A stretch of DNA of 64,000 nt from Streptomyces sp. A1277 (GTDB lineage Bacteria; Actinomycetota; Actinomycetes; Streptomycetales; Streptomycetaceae), in contig NZ_SSBI01000024.1 in assembly GCF_004795015.1 (NCBI RefSeq), positions 44,573 to 108,572 of the forward strand, written 5' to 3'. Shown here in pieces: positions 7,393 through 15,107 of this stretch. The stretch's first letter is position 1. Each line of letters starts with the position of its first letter. Under the pieces are notes generated by a model, which saw only the letters and a list, made by a program, of their open reading frames with translations, was not told where the DNA came from and ran no database searches. The position numbers and the translations under genes were made by a program.

Positions 7393-8657
7393 CCGACGAG
7401 GGTATGGCTCCCGCCGACCCCGCCCGGCGGGGCCTCCAGATCGTCGGCGGCGCCCCGCTGGGCCGGGACCTTCCCACGCCGCCGGAACAGCAGCCGCCGC
7501 CCCAGGGCGACCCGGCCGCCCAGCCACACGAGGAAGACGGTCGGCAGGAAGACGGCATCGGCGGCGATCATCGCCATCGAGAAGAACGGCAGCCCCAGCA
7601 GGAGCGCGATCCCGGCATGTTCACAGATCATCGCGCAGAGCAGCACGTTCTTGACCCGCCGGTTGAACAGGGTGAACGGGAAGGCCACCTGCACGATGAC
7701 GGTGGCGTACGACAGCACCATCACCATGACGCCGCTGGAGGCGAGGAGGTCCGACAGAGCGGGCCACGGCGTGAAGTAGTCCAGCTTGAGCGGGTAGTAC
7801 AGCGCGGTGCCGTCCTGCCAGCGCGAGCCCTGGATCTTGTACCAGCCGGCCGTCGCGTAGATCAGACAGACCTCGGCCATGATCACGAAGAGCGTGGCGT
7901 TGTGGGCGAGGTTGGCGATGACGTCGAGCAGGGTACGCAGCTCGCTGCGCGGCGCCTTCCGGTTCACGGCCCACCAGGCGCCCTGGCCGATCCACAGGGC
8001 CCACAGGAGGACCGGCAGCCATACGGTTCCGCCCAGGCCGCCCGCCACCGTCGCCCCGAGCAGTGCGGCCCCGAGCGCCACCCACAGCAGTATCCCGGCC
8101 GGCTCCCCGGGCACCCGCCGGCCCCCGGCGCCCTCCTCGACCGTCACGCCGGCCTCCGCCCGGCGCGCCCGGCGCGCCCGCCGCGCGCGGCGGGCGTCGA
8201 GCGACCAGACCTGCCCGCACCGGGTCAGCACGAGGTAGATGACCATCAGATGGATGACGTTGTCGCCGCCGTCGCCCATGAAGATGCTGCGGTTCTGCAG
8301 CGAGAGGACTCCGGCCATGAAGAGGACGGAGGTGGCCCGGGTGTGCCAGCCGACCATCAGCAGCGCGGCCGAGAGCAGCGTCAGCACGTAGACGATCTCG
8401 AACCAGAGGGCGCTGTCCGACCACATGAGCGCGGTGAATGCCTGGTTCCCCGATATCAGCTGCTGCGCCAGGTCCCAGCGCCAGGGCGCGTCGGGCCCGT
8501 ACATCTCGTGCCGGTGGGGGATCTCCCGGAGCAGGAACAGCAAGTAGGTGGCGGAGAAACCGATCCGGATGACGGCGCTCTGGTACGGCCCGAGGGCCGA
8601 GGCGGTGACGCGCTGGATACCGCGGGCGAGCCCGCTGCCGGGGCGGGGCGTGCTCAC
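7389..8657 (-). CDS. HTTM-domain integral membrane protein (vitamin K carboxylase/SdpB-like)
   Basis: A 422-aa polytopic membrane protein with several hydrophobic segments. Conserved-looking pieces include RIGFSATYLLFLLREIPHRH near the start, the histidine in DNVIHLMVIYL, and AGWYKIQGSRWQDGTALYYP, which are typical of HTTM domains related to gamma-glutamyl carboxylase and Bacillus SdpB. The middle carries an Arg/Ala-rich cytoplasmic stretch (ARRARRARRARR), unlike the rest. A GTG start at 8657 overlaps the DUF5819 stop (GTGA). The enzyme activity of bacterial HTTM proteins is mostly unknown. Its partnership with DUF5819 is discussed in the findings. Confidence 0.82.
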   Translation of the reverse strand: MSTPRPGSGLARGIQRVTASALGPYQSAVIRIGFSATYLLFLLREIPHRHEMYGPDAPWRWDLAQQLISGNQAFTALMWSDSALWFEIVYVLTLLSAALLMVGWHTRATSVLFMAGVLSLQNRSIFMGDGGDNVIHLMVIYLVLTRCGQVWSLDARRARRARRARRAEAGVTVEEGAGGRRVPGEPAGILLWVALGAALLGATVAGGLGGTVWLPVLLWALWIGQGAWWAVNRKAPRSELRTLLDVIANLAHNATLFVIMAEVCLIYATAGWYKIQGSRWQDGTALYYPLKLDYFTPWPALSDLLASSGVMVMVLSYATVIVQVAFPFTLFNRRVKNVLLCAMICEHAGIALLLGLPFFSMAMIAADAVFLPTVFLVWLGGRVALGRRLLFRRRGKVPAQRGAADDLEAPPGGVGGSHTLVG

Positions 8658-9517
8658 TGGTCCGCCTCCTCGTAGCCGGCCGTGCCCTTGGGTACGTCAG
8701 CCGCATTGACCTTCCACCAGGGCAGGACGCGGTAGGACGGATTGGTACTGATCTTCTCGTCGCTCCACTCGGGCGCCGCGACGGCCCGCACCTCGGACCT
8801 GACCTGGATGCGCAGGATGGTCTCGCCGCCGTTGTGCTCGGTGAGACGAAGCATCACGAGACGGCGGACGTACTGCTCGGAGAGAGTGCCGCGCAGGCCG
8901 TTGGCCCGGTTCCGGTCGTCGTGCGAGCCGACGTAGAAGTCCCAGGCGCGGCGGAGTTCGTTCTGCTGGACGTGGCTGGGCAGCAGGTTGCCGCGTATGG
9001 CCCGCCCGTCCTCGGCGGAGAGATCCGTCCAGGAGGTGGTGCGGGGGCCGTCGGGGCCGGCTGTCTCCGTGCGTACCTGCACGGCGACGTTCTGCTGCAA
9101 CGGGTTGGGGGCGAAGAGCTTCCAGTTCTGCTCGAACTCGGGGTAGACCCACTCGTCGACGGCCGCGCCGTGCTGCTTGGTCAGCGTGTTGGAGGGTGCG
9201 ACGTGCAGAAAGACCATGGCCAGCTGGACACAGGCGACCACCCCGAAGACCGCGAGCGCGACAGCGGCGGCGACCTGGTACGGAAACGAGAGCCCGGCCA
9301 TCCCACCGACCGCCACGGGAGACCCGGCAACCGGAACCTCAGCAGCAGGAACTCCAGGAACGGGAACTCCAGGAACAGGGCCTCCGGCAGCAGGAGCTCC
9401 GGCAGGGTGAGCTCGGGCAGCGGGAATTTCGGCAGCGGAATCCGCAGCAGCGGACGCCTCGACAGCGGGGGCCGTCCCGCCCGTACCGCCGGCGCCCCGG
9501 TCGTCGTCCGAATCCAT
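8654..9517 (-). CDS. DUF5819-family membrane-anchored protein
   Basis: A 287-aa protein with an Ala/Pro/Val-rich, repeat-bearing N-terminus (VPGVPVPGVPAAEVPVAG), one membrane span (VAAAVALAVFGVVACVQLAM), and a C-terminal soluble domain that should lie outside the membrane. That domain contains FEQNWKLFAPNPLQQN, which identifies DUF5819 in my judgement. The ATG at 9517 is chosen; a GTG at 9559 is in frame but lies in a DnaA box and has no ribosome-binding site. It heads a coupled operon with the HTTM and methyltransferase genes and is divergent from paaA. Function is unknown. Confidence 0.75.
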   Translation of the reverse strand: MDSDDDRGAGGTGGTAPAVEASAAADSAAEIPAARAHPAGAPAAGGPVPGVPVPGVPAAEVPVAGSPVAVGGMAGLSFPYQVAAAVALAVFGVVACVQLAMVFLHVAPSNTLTKQHGAAVDEWVYPEFEQNWKLFAPNPLQQNVAVQVRTETAGPDGPRTTSWTDLSAEDGRAIRGNLLPSHVQQNELRRAWDFYVGSHDDRNRANGLRGTLSEQYVRRLVMLRLTEHNGGETILRIQVRSEVRAVAAPEWSDEKISTNPSYRVLPWWKVNAADVPKGTAGYEEADQ

Positions 9518-9551
9518 CCCGCCCCGATCCTCACCGATCTTGGTCAGTCGG

Positions 9552-9560
9552 TTATCCACA
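9552..9560 (+). promoter_or_regulatory. DnaA box abutting the paaA -35 element
   Basis: TTATCCACA, an exact DnaA box, ends three bases before a consensus-like -35 hexamer TTGACA (9564-9569) that probably belongs to the paaA promoter. No strong -10 is visible at the expected spacing. Confidence 0.5.
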
Positions 9561-9604
9561 GGGTTGACACCCTACGGGCCGCAGACTCACCATTGAAGAC
9601 GTTG

Positions 9605-9622
9605 AACCGAACGATCGGTCGG
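9605..9622. promoter_or_regulatory. Operator of the paa regulon, paaA copy
   Basis: AACCGAACGATCGGTCGG, the exact reverse complement of the 18-mer upstream of paaN. It lies between the probable promoter and the ribosome-binding site of paaA, a position suited to repression by blocking transcription. Confidence 0.65.
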
Positions 9623-9635
9623 TAGGGAGTCCGGG

Positions 9636-10727
9636 ATGGCGGCAGTGACTGCGGGCCAGACAACGCAGGCGACAGAGGGCAGTGCGAAAGGGGCGGACGC
9701 GGCCTTGCAGGCGGCTTTCGACGCCGCGGTGGCGGCCGACGAGCGCATCGAGCCGCGCGACTGGATGCCCGACGCCTATCGCGCCTCGCTGGTCAGGCAA
9801 ATGGCCCAGCACGCCCACTCCGAGATCATCGGCATGCAGCCCGAGGCCAATTGGATCACCCGGGCCCCCTCGCTGCGCCGCAAGGCCATCCTCATGGCCA
9901 AGGTGCAGGACGAGGCGGGCCACGGCCTGTATCTGTACAGCGCCGCCGAAACCCTGGGCACCGGGCGCGAGGAACTGCTCGACAGGCTCCACGCAGGCCG
10001 GCAGCGGTATTCCTCGATCTTCAACTACCCCACGCTGACCTGGGCGGACGTCGGCGCCATCGGCTGGCTCGTGGACGGCGCCGCGATCACCAACCAGGTG
10101 CCGCTGTGCCGCTGCTCCTACGGTCCCTACGCCCGCGCGATGGTCCGCATCTGCAAGGAGGAGTCGTTCCACCAGCGCCAGGGCTACGAGCTGCTCCTCG
10201 CACTGAGCAGCGGCACCCCCGCACAGCACGAGATGGCCCAGGACGCGGTGAACCGGTGGTGGTGGCCGTCCCTGATGATGTTCGGCCCCCCGGACGACGC
10301 CTCGGCGCATTCGGCGCAGTCGATGACCTGGAAGATCAAGCGGCATTCCAACGACGAGCTGCGACAGCGCTTCGTCGACATCTGCGTCCCCCAGGCCGAG
10401 GCCCTCGGCCTCATCCTCCCCGACCCGGACATCCGGTGGAACGAGGAGCGCGGTCAGCACGACTTCGGGGCAATCGACTGGACGGAGTTCCAGGAGGTCC
10501 TCAAGGGCAACGGCCCGTGCAACGAGCAGCGCCTCGGTCGGCGCCGCCGGGCCCACGAGGAAGGTGCCTGGGTCCGCGAGGCCGCCGCCGCCCACGCGCG
10601 CAAACACGCGACCGGCCCCGGCAGCGCTCCTCCTGCTCCCACCGCACCGGGCGCACCCGGTGCGCCCGGTGCGCCCGGCACACCCGGTGAAGACACGGTC
10701 GTACCGAACGGAAAGGCGACAGCATGA
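9636..10727 (+). CDS. paaA: 1,2-phenylacetyl-CoA epoxidase catalytic subunit PaaA
   Basis: Catalytic di-iron subunit (363 aa) of the ring epoxidase. The carboxylate/histidine ligand regions are visible as KVQDEAGHGLYLY and CKEESFHQRQGYE. The enzyme uses O2 and electrons from PaaE to epoxidise phenylacetyl-CoA. The C-terminal ~45 residues are a low-complexity Ala/Pro/Gly tail with GAPGAPGAPG repeats, outside the enzyme fold. AGGGAG precedes the ATG. Its stop overlaps the paaB start by ATGA, starting the coupled paaABCDE operon. Confidence 0.95.
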   Translation: MAAVTAGQTTQATEGSAKGADAALQAAFDAAVAADERIEPRDWMPDAYRASLVRQMAQHAHSEIIGMQPEANWITRAPSLRRKAILMAKVQDEAGHGLYLYSAAETLGTGREELLDRLHAGRQRYSSIFNYPTLTWADVGAIGWLVDGAAITNQVPLCRCSYGPYARAMVRICKEESFHQRQGYELLLALSSGTPAQHEMAQDAVNRWWWPSLMMFGPPDDASAHSAQSMTWKIKRHSNDELRQRFVDICVPQAEALGLILPDPDIRWNEERGQHDFGAIDWTEFQEVLKGNGPCNEQRLGRRRRAHEEGAWVREAAAAHARKHATGPGSAPPAPTAPGAPGAPGAPGTPGEDTVVPNGKATA

Positions 10728-11014
10728 GCAGCTCGACGGACTGGCCGCTGTGGGAGGTGTTCGTCCGCTCGCGGCGCGGGCTCTCCCACACCCACGCCGG
10801 CAGCCTGCACGCGCCGGACGCCGAGATGGCCCTGCGCAACGCACGCGACCTCTACACCCGCCGGTCCGAGGGGGTCTCGCTGTGGGTGGTGCCCTCCTCC
10901 CAGATCACGGCGTCCTCGCCGGACGAGAAGGACTCGTTCTTCGAGCCGGCCGGTGACAAGCCGTACCGGCACCCGACGTTCTACGAGATCCCGGACGGGG
11001 TGAAGCACCTGTGA
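10724..11014 (+). CDS. paaB: 1,2-phenylacetyl-CoA epoxidase subunit PaaB
   Basis: A 96-aa protein of the usual PaaB size, with the family-typical start WPLWEVFVRSRRGLSHTHAG and the central sequence ALRNARDLYTRR. PaaB bridges PaaAC units in the oligomeric epoxidase and has no catalytic residues of its own. The ATG overlaps the paaA stop, and its stop overlaps the paaC GTG (GTGA), so it should be made stoichiometrically with its partners. Confidence 0.93.
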   Translation: MSSSTDWPLWEVFVRSRRGLSHTHAGSLHAPDAEMALRNARDLYTRRSEGVSLWVVPSSQITASSPDEKDSFFEPAGDKPYRHPTFYEIPDGVKHL

Positions 11015-11712
11015 CCGCGGCCCTCGCCCTGGGCGACGACGCGCTGGTGCTGTCGCACCGGCTGGGGGAGTGGGCGGGCGACGCCCCGGTGCTGGAGGAG
11101 GAAGTGGCCCTCGCCAACATCGCCCTGGACCTGCTGGGCCAGGCCCGACTGCTGCTCTCACTCGCGGGCGACGAGGACGAGCTTGCCTACCTCCGGGAGG
11201 AGCGCGCCTTCCGCAACGTCCAGCTGGTCGAGCAGCCCAACGGCGACTTCGCCCACACGATCGCCCGGCAGCTCTACTTCTCCGTCCACCAGCAGGGGCT
11301 GTACGAGCAGCTGGCCGCAGGCGACGGCGCGTTCGCGGGGATAGCGGCCAAGGCGGTGAAGGAGGTCGCCTACCACCGGGACCACGCCGAGCAGTGGACG
11401 CTGCGCCTCGGCGACGGGACGGACGAGAGCCACGAGCGGATGCAGCGGGCGGTGGACGCGCTGTGGCGCTTCACCGGCGAGCTGTTCCAGCCGGTCGAAG
11501 GCGTGGACGTGGACTGGCAGGAGCTGCACGACCGGTGGCTGGAGTCCGTCACCACCGTTCTGGAGCGGGCGACCCTGACGGTCCCGTCGGGGCCGCAGTC
11601 GGGCGCCTGGGCGGCGGGGGCCGGCCGGCAGGGCATCCACACCGAGCCCTTCGGGCGCATGATCGCCGAGATGCAGCACCTGCACCGCAGCCACCCGGGG
11701 GCGTCATGGTGA
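11011..11712 (+). CDS. paaC: 1,2-phenylacetyl-CoA epoxidase structural subunit PaaC
   Basis: A 233-aa ferritin-like subunit that pairs with PaaA and stabilises it. Helical segments typical of the family are seen: EEEVALANIALDLLGQARLL near residues 25-45 and VAYHRDHAEQWTLRLGDGT around 110-130. The canonical metal ligands of an active di-iron site are not maintained in PaaC proteins. The GTG start overlaps the paaB stop. Its 3' end overlaps paaD by 7 bp. Confidence 0.92.
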   Translation: MTAALALGDDALVLSHRLGEWAGDAPVLEEEVALANIALDLLGQARLLLSLAGDEDELAYLREERAFRNVQLVEQPNGDFAHTIARQLYFSVHQQGLYEQLAAGDGAFAGIAAKAVKEVAYHRDHAEQWTLRLGDGTDESHERMQRAVDALWRFTGELFQPVEGVDVDWQELHDRWLESVTTVLERATLTVPSGPQSGAWAAGAGRQGIHTEPFGRMIAEMQHLHRSHPGASW

Positions 11713-12212
11713 CCTGGACACCTCTTGAGGAAGAGCTGCTCGGTCTCGCGGGCTCGGTCCCCGACCCGGAGCTGCCCGTGCTCACGCTGGAGGACCTGGG
11801 CGTGGTCCGGAGCGTGGAAGTGGTCGAACCGGGCCGGGTCACGGTCAAGCTCACACCGACCTACACCGGTTGCCCGGCGATAGAGGCCATGTCCACGGAC
11901 ATCGAGCGCGTGCTGCACGACTACGGCGTGCCCGAGGTCTCCGTGGAGACGGTCCTGTCCCCTGCCTGGTCGACGGACGACATCACGGCGGAGGGGCGCC
12001 GCAAGCTGGCCGAGTTCGGCATAGCGCCGCCCCGGCCCCACGACGCCGCTTCCGCCGCGGGCGGCCCGGTGCCGCTCACCCTGTCCGTGCGCTGCCCGCA
12101 CTGCGGCTCCACCGACACGGAGTTGCTGAGCCGGTTCTCCTCCACCGCCTGCAAGGCGCTCCGCCGGTGCGTGGCGTGTCACGAACCGTTCGACCACTTC
12201 AAGGAGTTGTAG
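11706..12212 (+). CDS. paaD: Phenylacetate epoxidase assembly protein PaaD
   Basis: A 168-aa protein with an N-terminal MIP18/DUF59 domain (VPDPELPVLTLEDLGVVR, then TYTGCPAIEAM with a conserved cysteine). A C-terminal zinc-ribbon-like tail has two cysteine pairs (CPHCGS and CVACHEPFDHF). PaaD is thought to help maturation of metal centres in the epoxidase complex. The ATG at 11706 overlaps the paaC end; a GTG one codon later is also possible. The gene runs directly into paaE. Confidence 0.9.
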   Translation: MVTWTPLEEELLGLAGSVPDPELPVLTLEDLGVVRSVEVVEPGRVTVKLTPTYTGCPAIEAMSTDIERVLHDYGVPEVSVETVLSPAWSTDDITAEGRRKLAEFGIAPPRPHDAASAAGGPVPLTLSVRCPHCGSTDTELLSRFSSTACKALRRCVACHEPFDHFKEL

Positions 12213-13271
12213 ATGTTCCATCCGCTCCGGGTCAGCGGGATCGAGCGGCTGACGGACGATTCGGTGGCCGTCACCTTCGCCGTGCCGCCGGACCTGCACG
12301 AGACCTTCCGGCACAAGCCCGGCCAGCATCTCAACGTGCGCTACACCGTCGACGGCAAGGAGGTCCGCCGCTCGTACTCGATCTGCGCCCCGTCCACCGA
12401 GCGTCCGGCCTCTCCGGCACTGCGCGTGGGCATCCGGCTCGTGGACGGTGGCGCGTTCTCGACGTACGCGCTCAAGGAACTGCTGGTCGGTGACACGGTC
12501 GAGGCGATGCCCCCGATGGGCCGCTTCGTGCTGGAGCCCCGCGCCGGTCAGTTCGCGGCGATCGTCGGCGGCAGCGGCATCACCCCGGTGCTGTCCATAG
12601 CGGCCACCCTGCTCGCCCGCGAGCCGGACGCCAGGTTCTGCCTGATCCGCAGCGACCGGACCGCCGCCTCGACCATGTTCCTGGACGAGATCGCCGATCT
12701 GAAGGACCGCTACCCGGACCGGTTCCAGCTGGTCACCGCCCTGTCCCGGGAGGAGCAGCAGGCCGGCCTGCCGTCTGGCCGGCTGGACGGCGAGCGGCTC
12801 TCCGGGCTGCTGCCCGCGCTGCTGCCGGTGGCAGAGGTCGACGGCTGGTACCTGTGCGGCCCGCTCGGCCTGGTCCGGTCCGCCGAGGGCGCGCTGCACG
12901 GCCTGGGCGTGGACCGCTCCCGTATACATCAGGAGATCTTCCACGTCGACGAGGGGCCGGCAGCCCCCGCCGGACCCCGCGTCGAGGCCCCCGTCGGCAG
13001 CACACTGACGGCGACCCTTGACGGGCGATCGGGCAAGTGGCCGGTGGAGGAGGGCGAATCACTGCTGGAGACGGTGCTGCGCAGCCGTTCGGACGCGCCG
13101 TACGCCTGCAAGGGCGGGGTGTGCGGGACGTGCAGGGCCTTCCTGGTCGCGGGCGAGGTGCGGATGGACCGCAACTTCGCCCTGGAGCCGGAGGAGACGG
13201 ACGCGGGCTACGTGCTGGCCTGCCAGTCGCACCCGGTGACCGAGGAGGTGGAGCTCGACTTCGACCGCTGA
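12213..13271 (+). CDS. paaE: Phenylacetyl-CoA epoxidase reductase PaaE
   Basis: A 352-aa reductase passing electrons from NAD(P)H through FAD and a 2Fe-2S cluster to PaaA. The FAD-binding RxYS motif (RRSYSICAP, about 50-58) is followed by an NAD(P) domain (GGSGITPVLSI, about 115-125). The C-terminal plant-type ferredoxin domain has the cluster ligands in CKGGVCGTC plus a distal cysteine (VLACQ). It follows paaD immediately, with AAGGAG at proper spacing. Its TGA stop lies inside the first unit of a 12-copy heptamer repeat. Confidence 0.95.
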   Translation: MFHPLRVSGIERLTDDSVAVTFAVPPDLHETFRHKPGQHLNVRYTVDGKEVRRSYSICAPSTERPASPALRVGIRLVDGGAFSTYALKELLVGDTVEAMPPMGRFVLEPRAGQFAAIVGGSGITPVLSIAATLLAREPDARFCLIRSDRTAASTMFLDEIADLKDRYPDRFQLVTALSREEQQAGLPSGRLDGERLSGLLPALLPVAEVDGWYLCGPLGLVRSAEGALHGLGVDRSRIHQEIFHVDEGPAAPAGPRVEAPVGSTLTATLDGRSGKWPVEEGESLLETVLRSRSDAPYACKGGVCGTCRAFLVAGEVRMDRNFALEPEETDAGYVLACQSHPVTEEVELDFDR

Positions 13272-13350
13272 CGGCTGACGGCTGACCGCTGACGGCTGAC
13301 GGCTGACGGCTGACGGCTGACGGCTGACGGCTGACGGCTGACGGCTGACC
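13267..13350. repeat. Twelve tandem copies of a 7-bp unit on the paaE stop codon
   Basis: GCTGACG repeated 12 times without gaps (84 bp); units 3 and 12 end in C instead of G. The first unit contains the paaE TGA. The unit length is not a multiple of three and each unit contains TGA, so stops occur in all three forward frames. On the other strand it is open and would read as QPSAVSR heptads, creating spurious ORFs. Confidence 0.95.
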
Positions 13351-13388
13351 ACGAGTCATGTCGGCGCTCTCTCTCCTGTTCCCTTCTC

Positions 13389-13404
13389 ATAGAACGTGTT
13401 CTAT
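13389..13404. promoter_or_regulatory. KstR-like palindrome upstream of the acyl-CoA dehydrogenase gene
   Basis: ATAGAAC-GT-GTTCTAT, a perfect 7-bp inverted repeat 64 bp before the gene. It fits the TnnAACnnGTTnnA pattern of KstR-type TetR regulators that control steroid and lipid catabolism in actinobacteria. The regulator itself is not in this window. Confidence 0.6.
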
Positions 13405-13467
13405 CTTGACGCCCCGTCACATCGGGTCAGTCGGGCTAAGGATGCACGTTCGCGGGAGGCCGGGACA

Positions 13468-14841
13468 GTGGACTTCACCTTCACCGAGGAGCAGCAGACG
13501 GCCGTCGAGGCGGCGCGCGCGGTCCTGGCCGGCGTCGCACTCGATGCGGTGCCCAGCCCCGCGCTCGTACCGGGCGCGGTGGCCGAGGACATCGACCGGC
13601 CGCTGTGGTCCCGGCTCGCCGCCGCCGACCTGCTGGGCCTGACACTGGCGCCGGAGCACGGCGGGGCGGGGCTCGACCTCATCGCGCTCTGCCTGGTGCT
13701 GCGCGAGTCCGCGAAGGTCCTCGCACGCGTCCCGTTGCTGGAGACGTGCGCGGTGGCCATGACGCTCCAGCGGTACGCGGGCCAAGGGCCGGACACGGGG
13801 CCGCCGAGGCCGGCCTCACCGGCCCCCGGGTCACCGGCCCCCGGGTCACCGGTCACGGCGCTGCTACCCCGTGTCGTCCGGGGCGAGTTGGTGCTCACCG
13901 TCGGGGCCAACGGGCGCACCGGCCACGAGCCGGCCGAACTCGCCGTCACCGCGCGCCGGGAGCGGTCGGACGCCTCCGGAGGCAGGGCCCCGGACAGCAC
14001 CCGGGGCGGGGTCCCGGCCGGAGCCGTATGGGTGCTGGACGGGGTGCAGTCGGCGGTGCCGTGGGCACAGGCCGCGGACTGGATCGCAATCCCCGCCCAC
14101 TACACCGTCCCCGCCCGCGCCGGCGAGGGCCGAGCAGACGAAGACCGAGCCGGGGCGGGCCGTATCGAGGCGGCCCCAGCCGGGGCGGCCCCAGCCGGGG
14201 CGGTCCCAGCCGGACAAGCCCCAGCCGAGGGGCACCGAGCCGTCCTGGCGCTCGTCCGACGCGACCAGGAGGGCGTCACGGTCGCCGAGCAGGTCTCCAC
14301 CAACGGCGAGCTCTTCGGCGAGGTCCGGCTCGACGGGGTGCGGGTCGGGCCCGGCGAGCTGATCGAGGCAGCCGGCGCCTGGGAGTGGCTGCGCGACCTG
14401 CTCACGGTGGGGACCTGCGCCCTCGCGCTGGGGCTCGGCGAGACCGTGCTGAGCATGACGAGCCAGTACACGAGCAAGCGGGAGCAGTTCGGCTTTCCGG
14501 TGGCGACCTTCCAGTCCGTCGCCGTACAGGCCGCCGACCGCTACATCGATCTCCGGGCCATGGAGGTGACCCTCTGGCAGGCGGCCTGGCGGATCACCAC
14601 GGGAGGGGCGGGCGAGATACCCGTGGCGGGCGATGTCGCGGTGGCGAAGATCTGGGCGTCGGAAGGGGTCCGCCGGGTCGTGCAGACGGCGCAGCATCTG
14701 CACGGCGGCTTCGGCGCGGACACCGAGTACGCCCTGCACCGCTTCCACGCCTGGGCGAAGCAGATCGAGCTGTCGCTCGGCTCCGCAGCAGCCCACGAAG
14801 AGGCCCTGGCAGACCTCCTGGCAGCCCACCCACCTACCTGA
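13468..14841 (+). CDS. Acyl-CoA dehydrogenase-family protein with a low-complexity insert
   Basis: A 457-aa FAD-dependent acyl-CoA dehydrogenase-type protein. It has an N-terminal domain (DFTFTEEQQTAVEAARA; LTLAPEHGGAGLDL), a middle domain interrupted by Pro/Ala/Gly-rich inserts (SPAPGSPAPGSP and APAGAAPAGAVPAGQ), and a C-terminal helical domain (SKREQFGFPVATFQSV; HLHGGFGADTEYALHRF). Where typical members carry the catalytic glutamate in YEGT, this one reads ELSLGS, so it may be a non-catalytic partner of a heteromeric enzyme. The GTG at 13468 has GGGAGG upstream. The substrate is unknown; the nearby KstR-like site points to lipid or steroid catabolism rather than phenylacetate. Confidence 0.85.
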   Translation: MDFTFTEEQQTAVEAARAVLAGVALDAVPSPALVPGAVAEDIDRPLWSRLAAADLLGLTLAPEHGGAGLDLIALCLVLRESAKVLARVPLLETCAVAMTLQRYAGQGPDTGPPRPASPAPGSPAPGSPVTALLPRVVRGELVLTVGANGRTGHEPAELAVTARRERSDASGGRAPDSTRGGVPAGAVWVLDGVQSAVPWAQAADWIAIPAHYTVPARAGEGRADEDRAGAGRIEAAPAGAAPAGAVPAGQAPAEGHRAVLALVRRDQEGVTVAEQVSTNGELFGEVRLDGVRVGPGELIEAAGAWEWLRDLLTVGTCALALGLGETVLSMTSQYTSKREQFGFPVATFQSVAVQAADRYIDLRAMEVTLWQAAWRITTGGAGEIPVAGDVAVAKIWASEGVRRVVQTAQHLHGGFGADTEYALHRFHAWAKQIELSLGSAAAHEEALADLLAAHPPT

Positions 14842-14965
14842 GCCGGTCCCCCACCTGCCCGAGCCGGCCGTCCACCTGCCCGAGCCGGCCGCCCACCTGC
14901 CAGCCGACCCCCCACCTGCCCGAGCGGCCCCCCACCTGCCCGAGCCGGCCCCCCACCTGCCCGAG
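14831..14965. repeat. Seven degenerate ~21-bp repeats after the acyl-CoA dehydrogenase gene
   Basis: Copies of CACCTGCCCGAGCCGGCC start at 14831, 14852, 14873, 14894, 14913, 14933 and 14954. The stop codon of the dehydrogenase lies in the first copy. The rest of the 266-bp gap to the rhodanese gene (14966-15107) is GC-rich with no ORF or motif that I can support. Confidence 0.85.
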
Positions 14966-15107
14966 GCTGGAGGCCCGGCGCCTGAACCCAGGCACCCCCG
15001 GGCCCGAGCCCAGGCGCCCCTCACCGAGCAGAGCCCTCTTACCGAGCCCCCGGACTCGGCCCCCGCGACCGGCGCGCCGGGCCCAGGTTCGGCGCCCGCA
15101 GGGAGTG

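Noticed and set aside
13267..13350. CRISPR-like array
   Set aside because: Units are 7 bp with no spacers and no cas genes nearby; it is a simple tandem repeat.
12733..13420. Minus-strand ORFs reading QPSAVSR heptads
   Set aside because: They are the antisense translation of the GCTGACG heptamer array and paaE; no ribosome-binding site and no conserved sequence.
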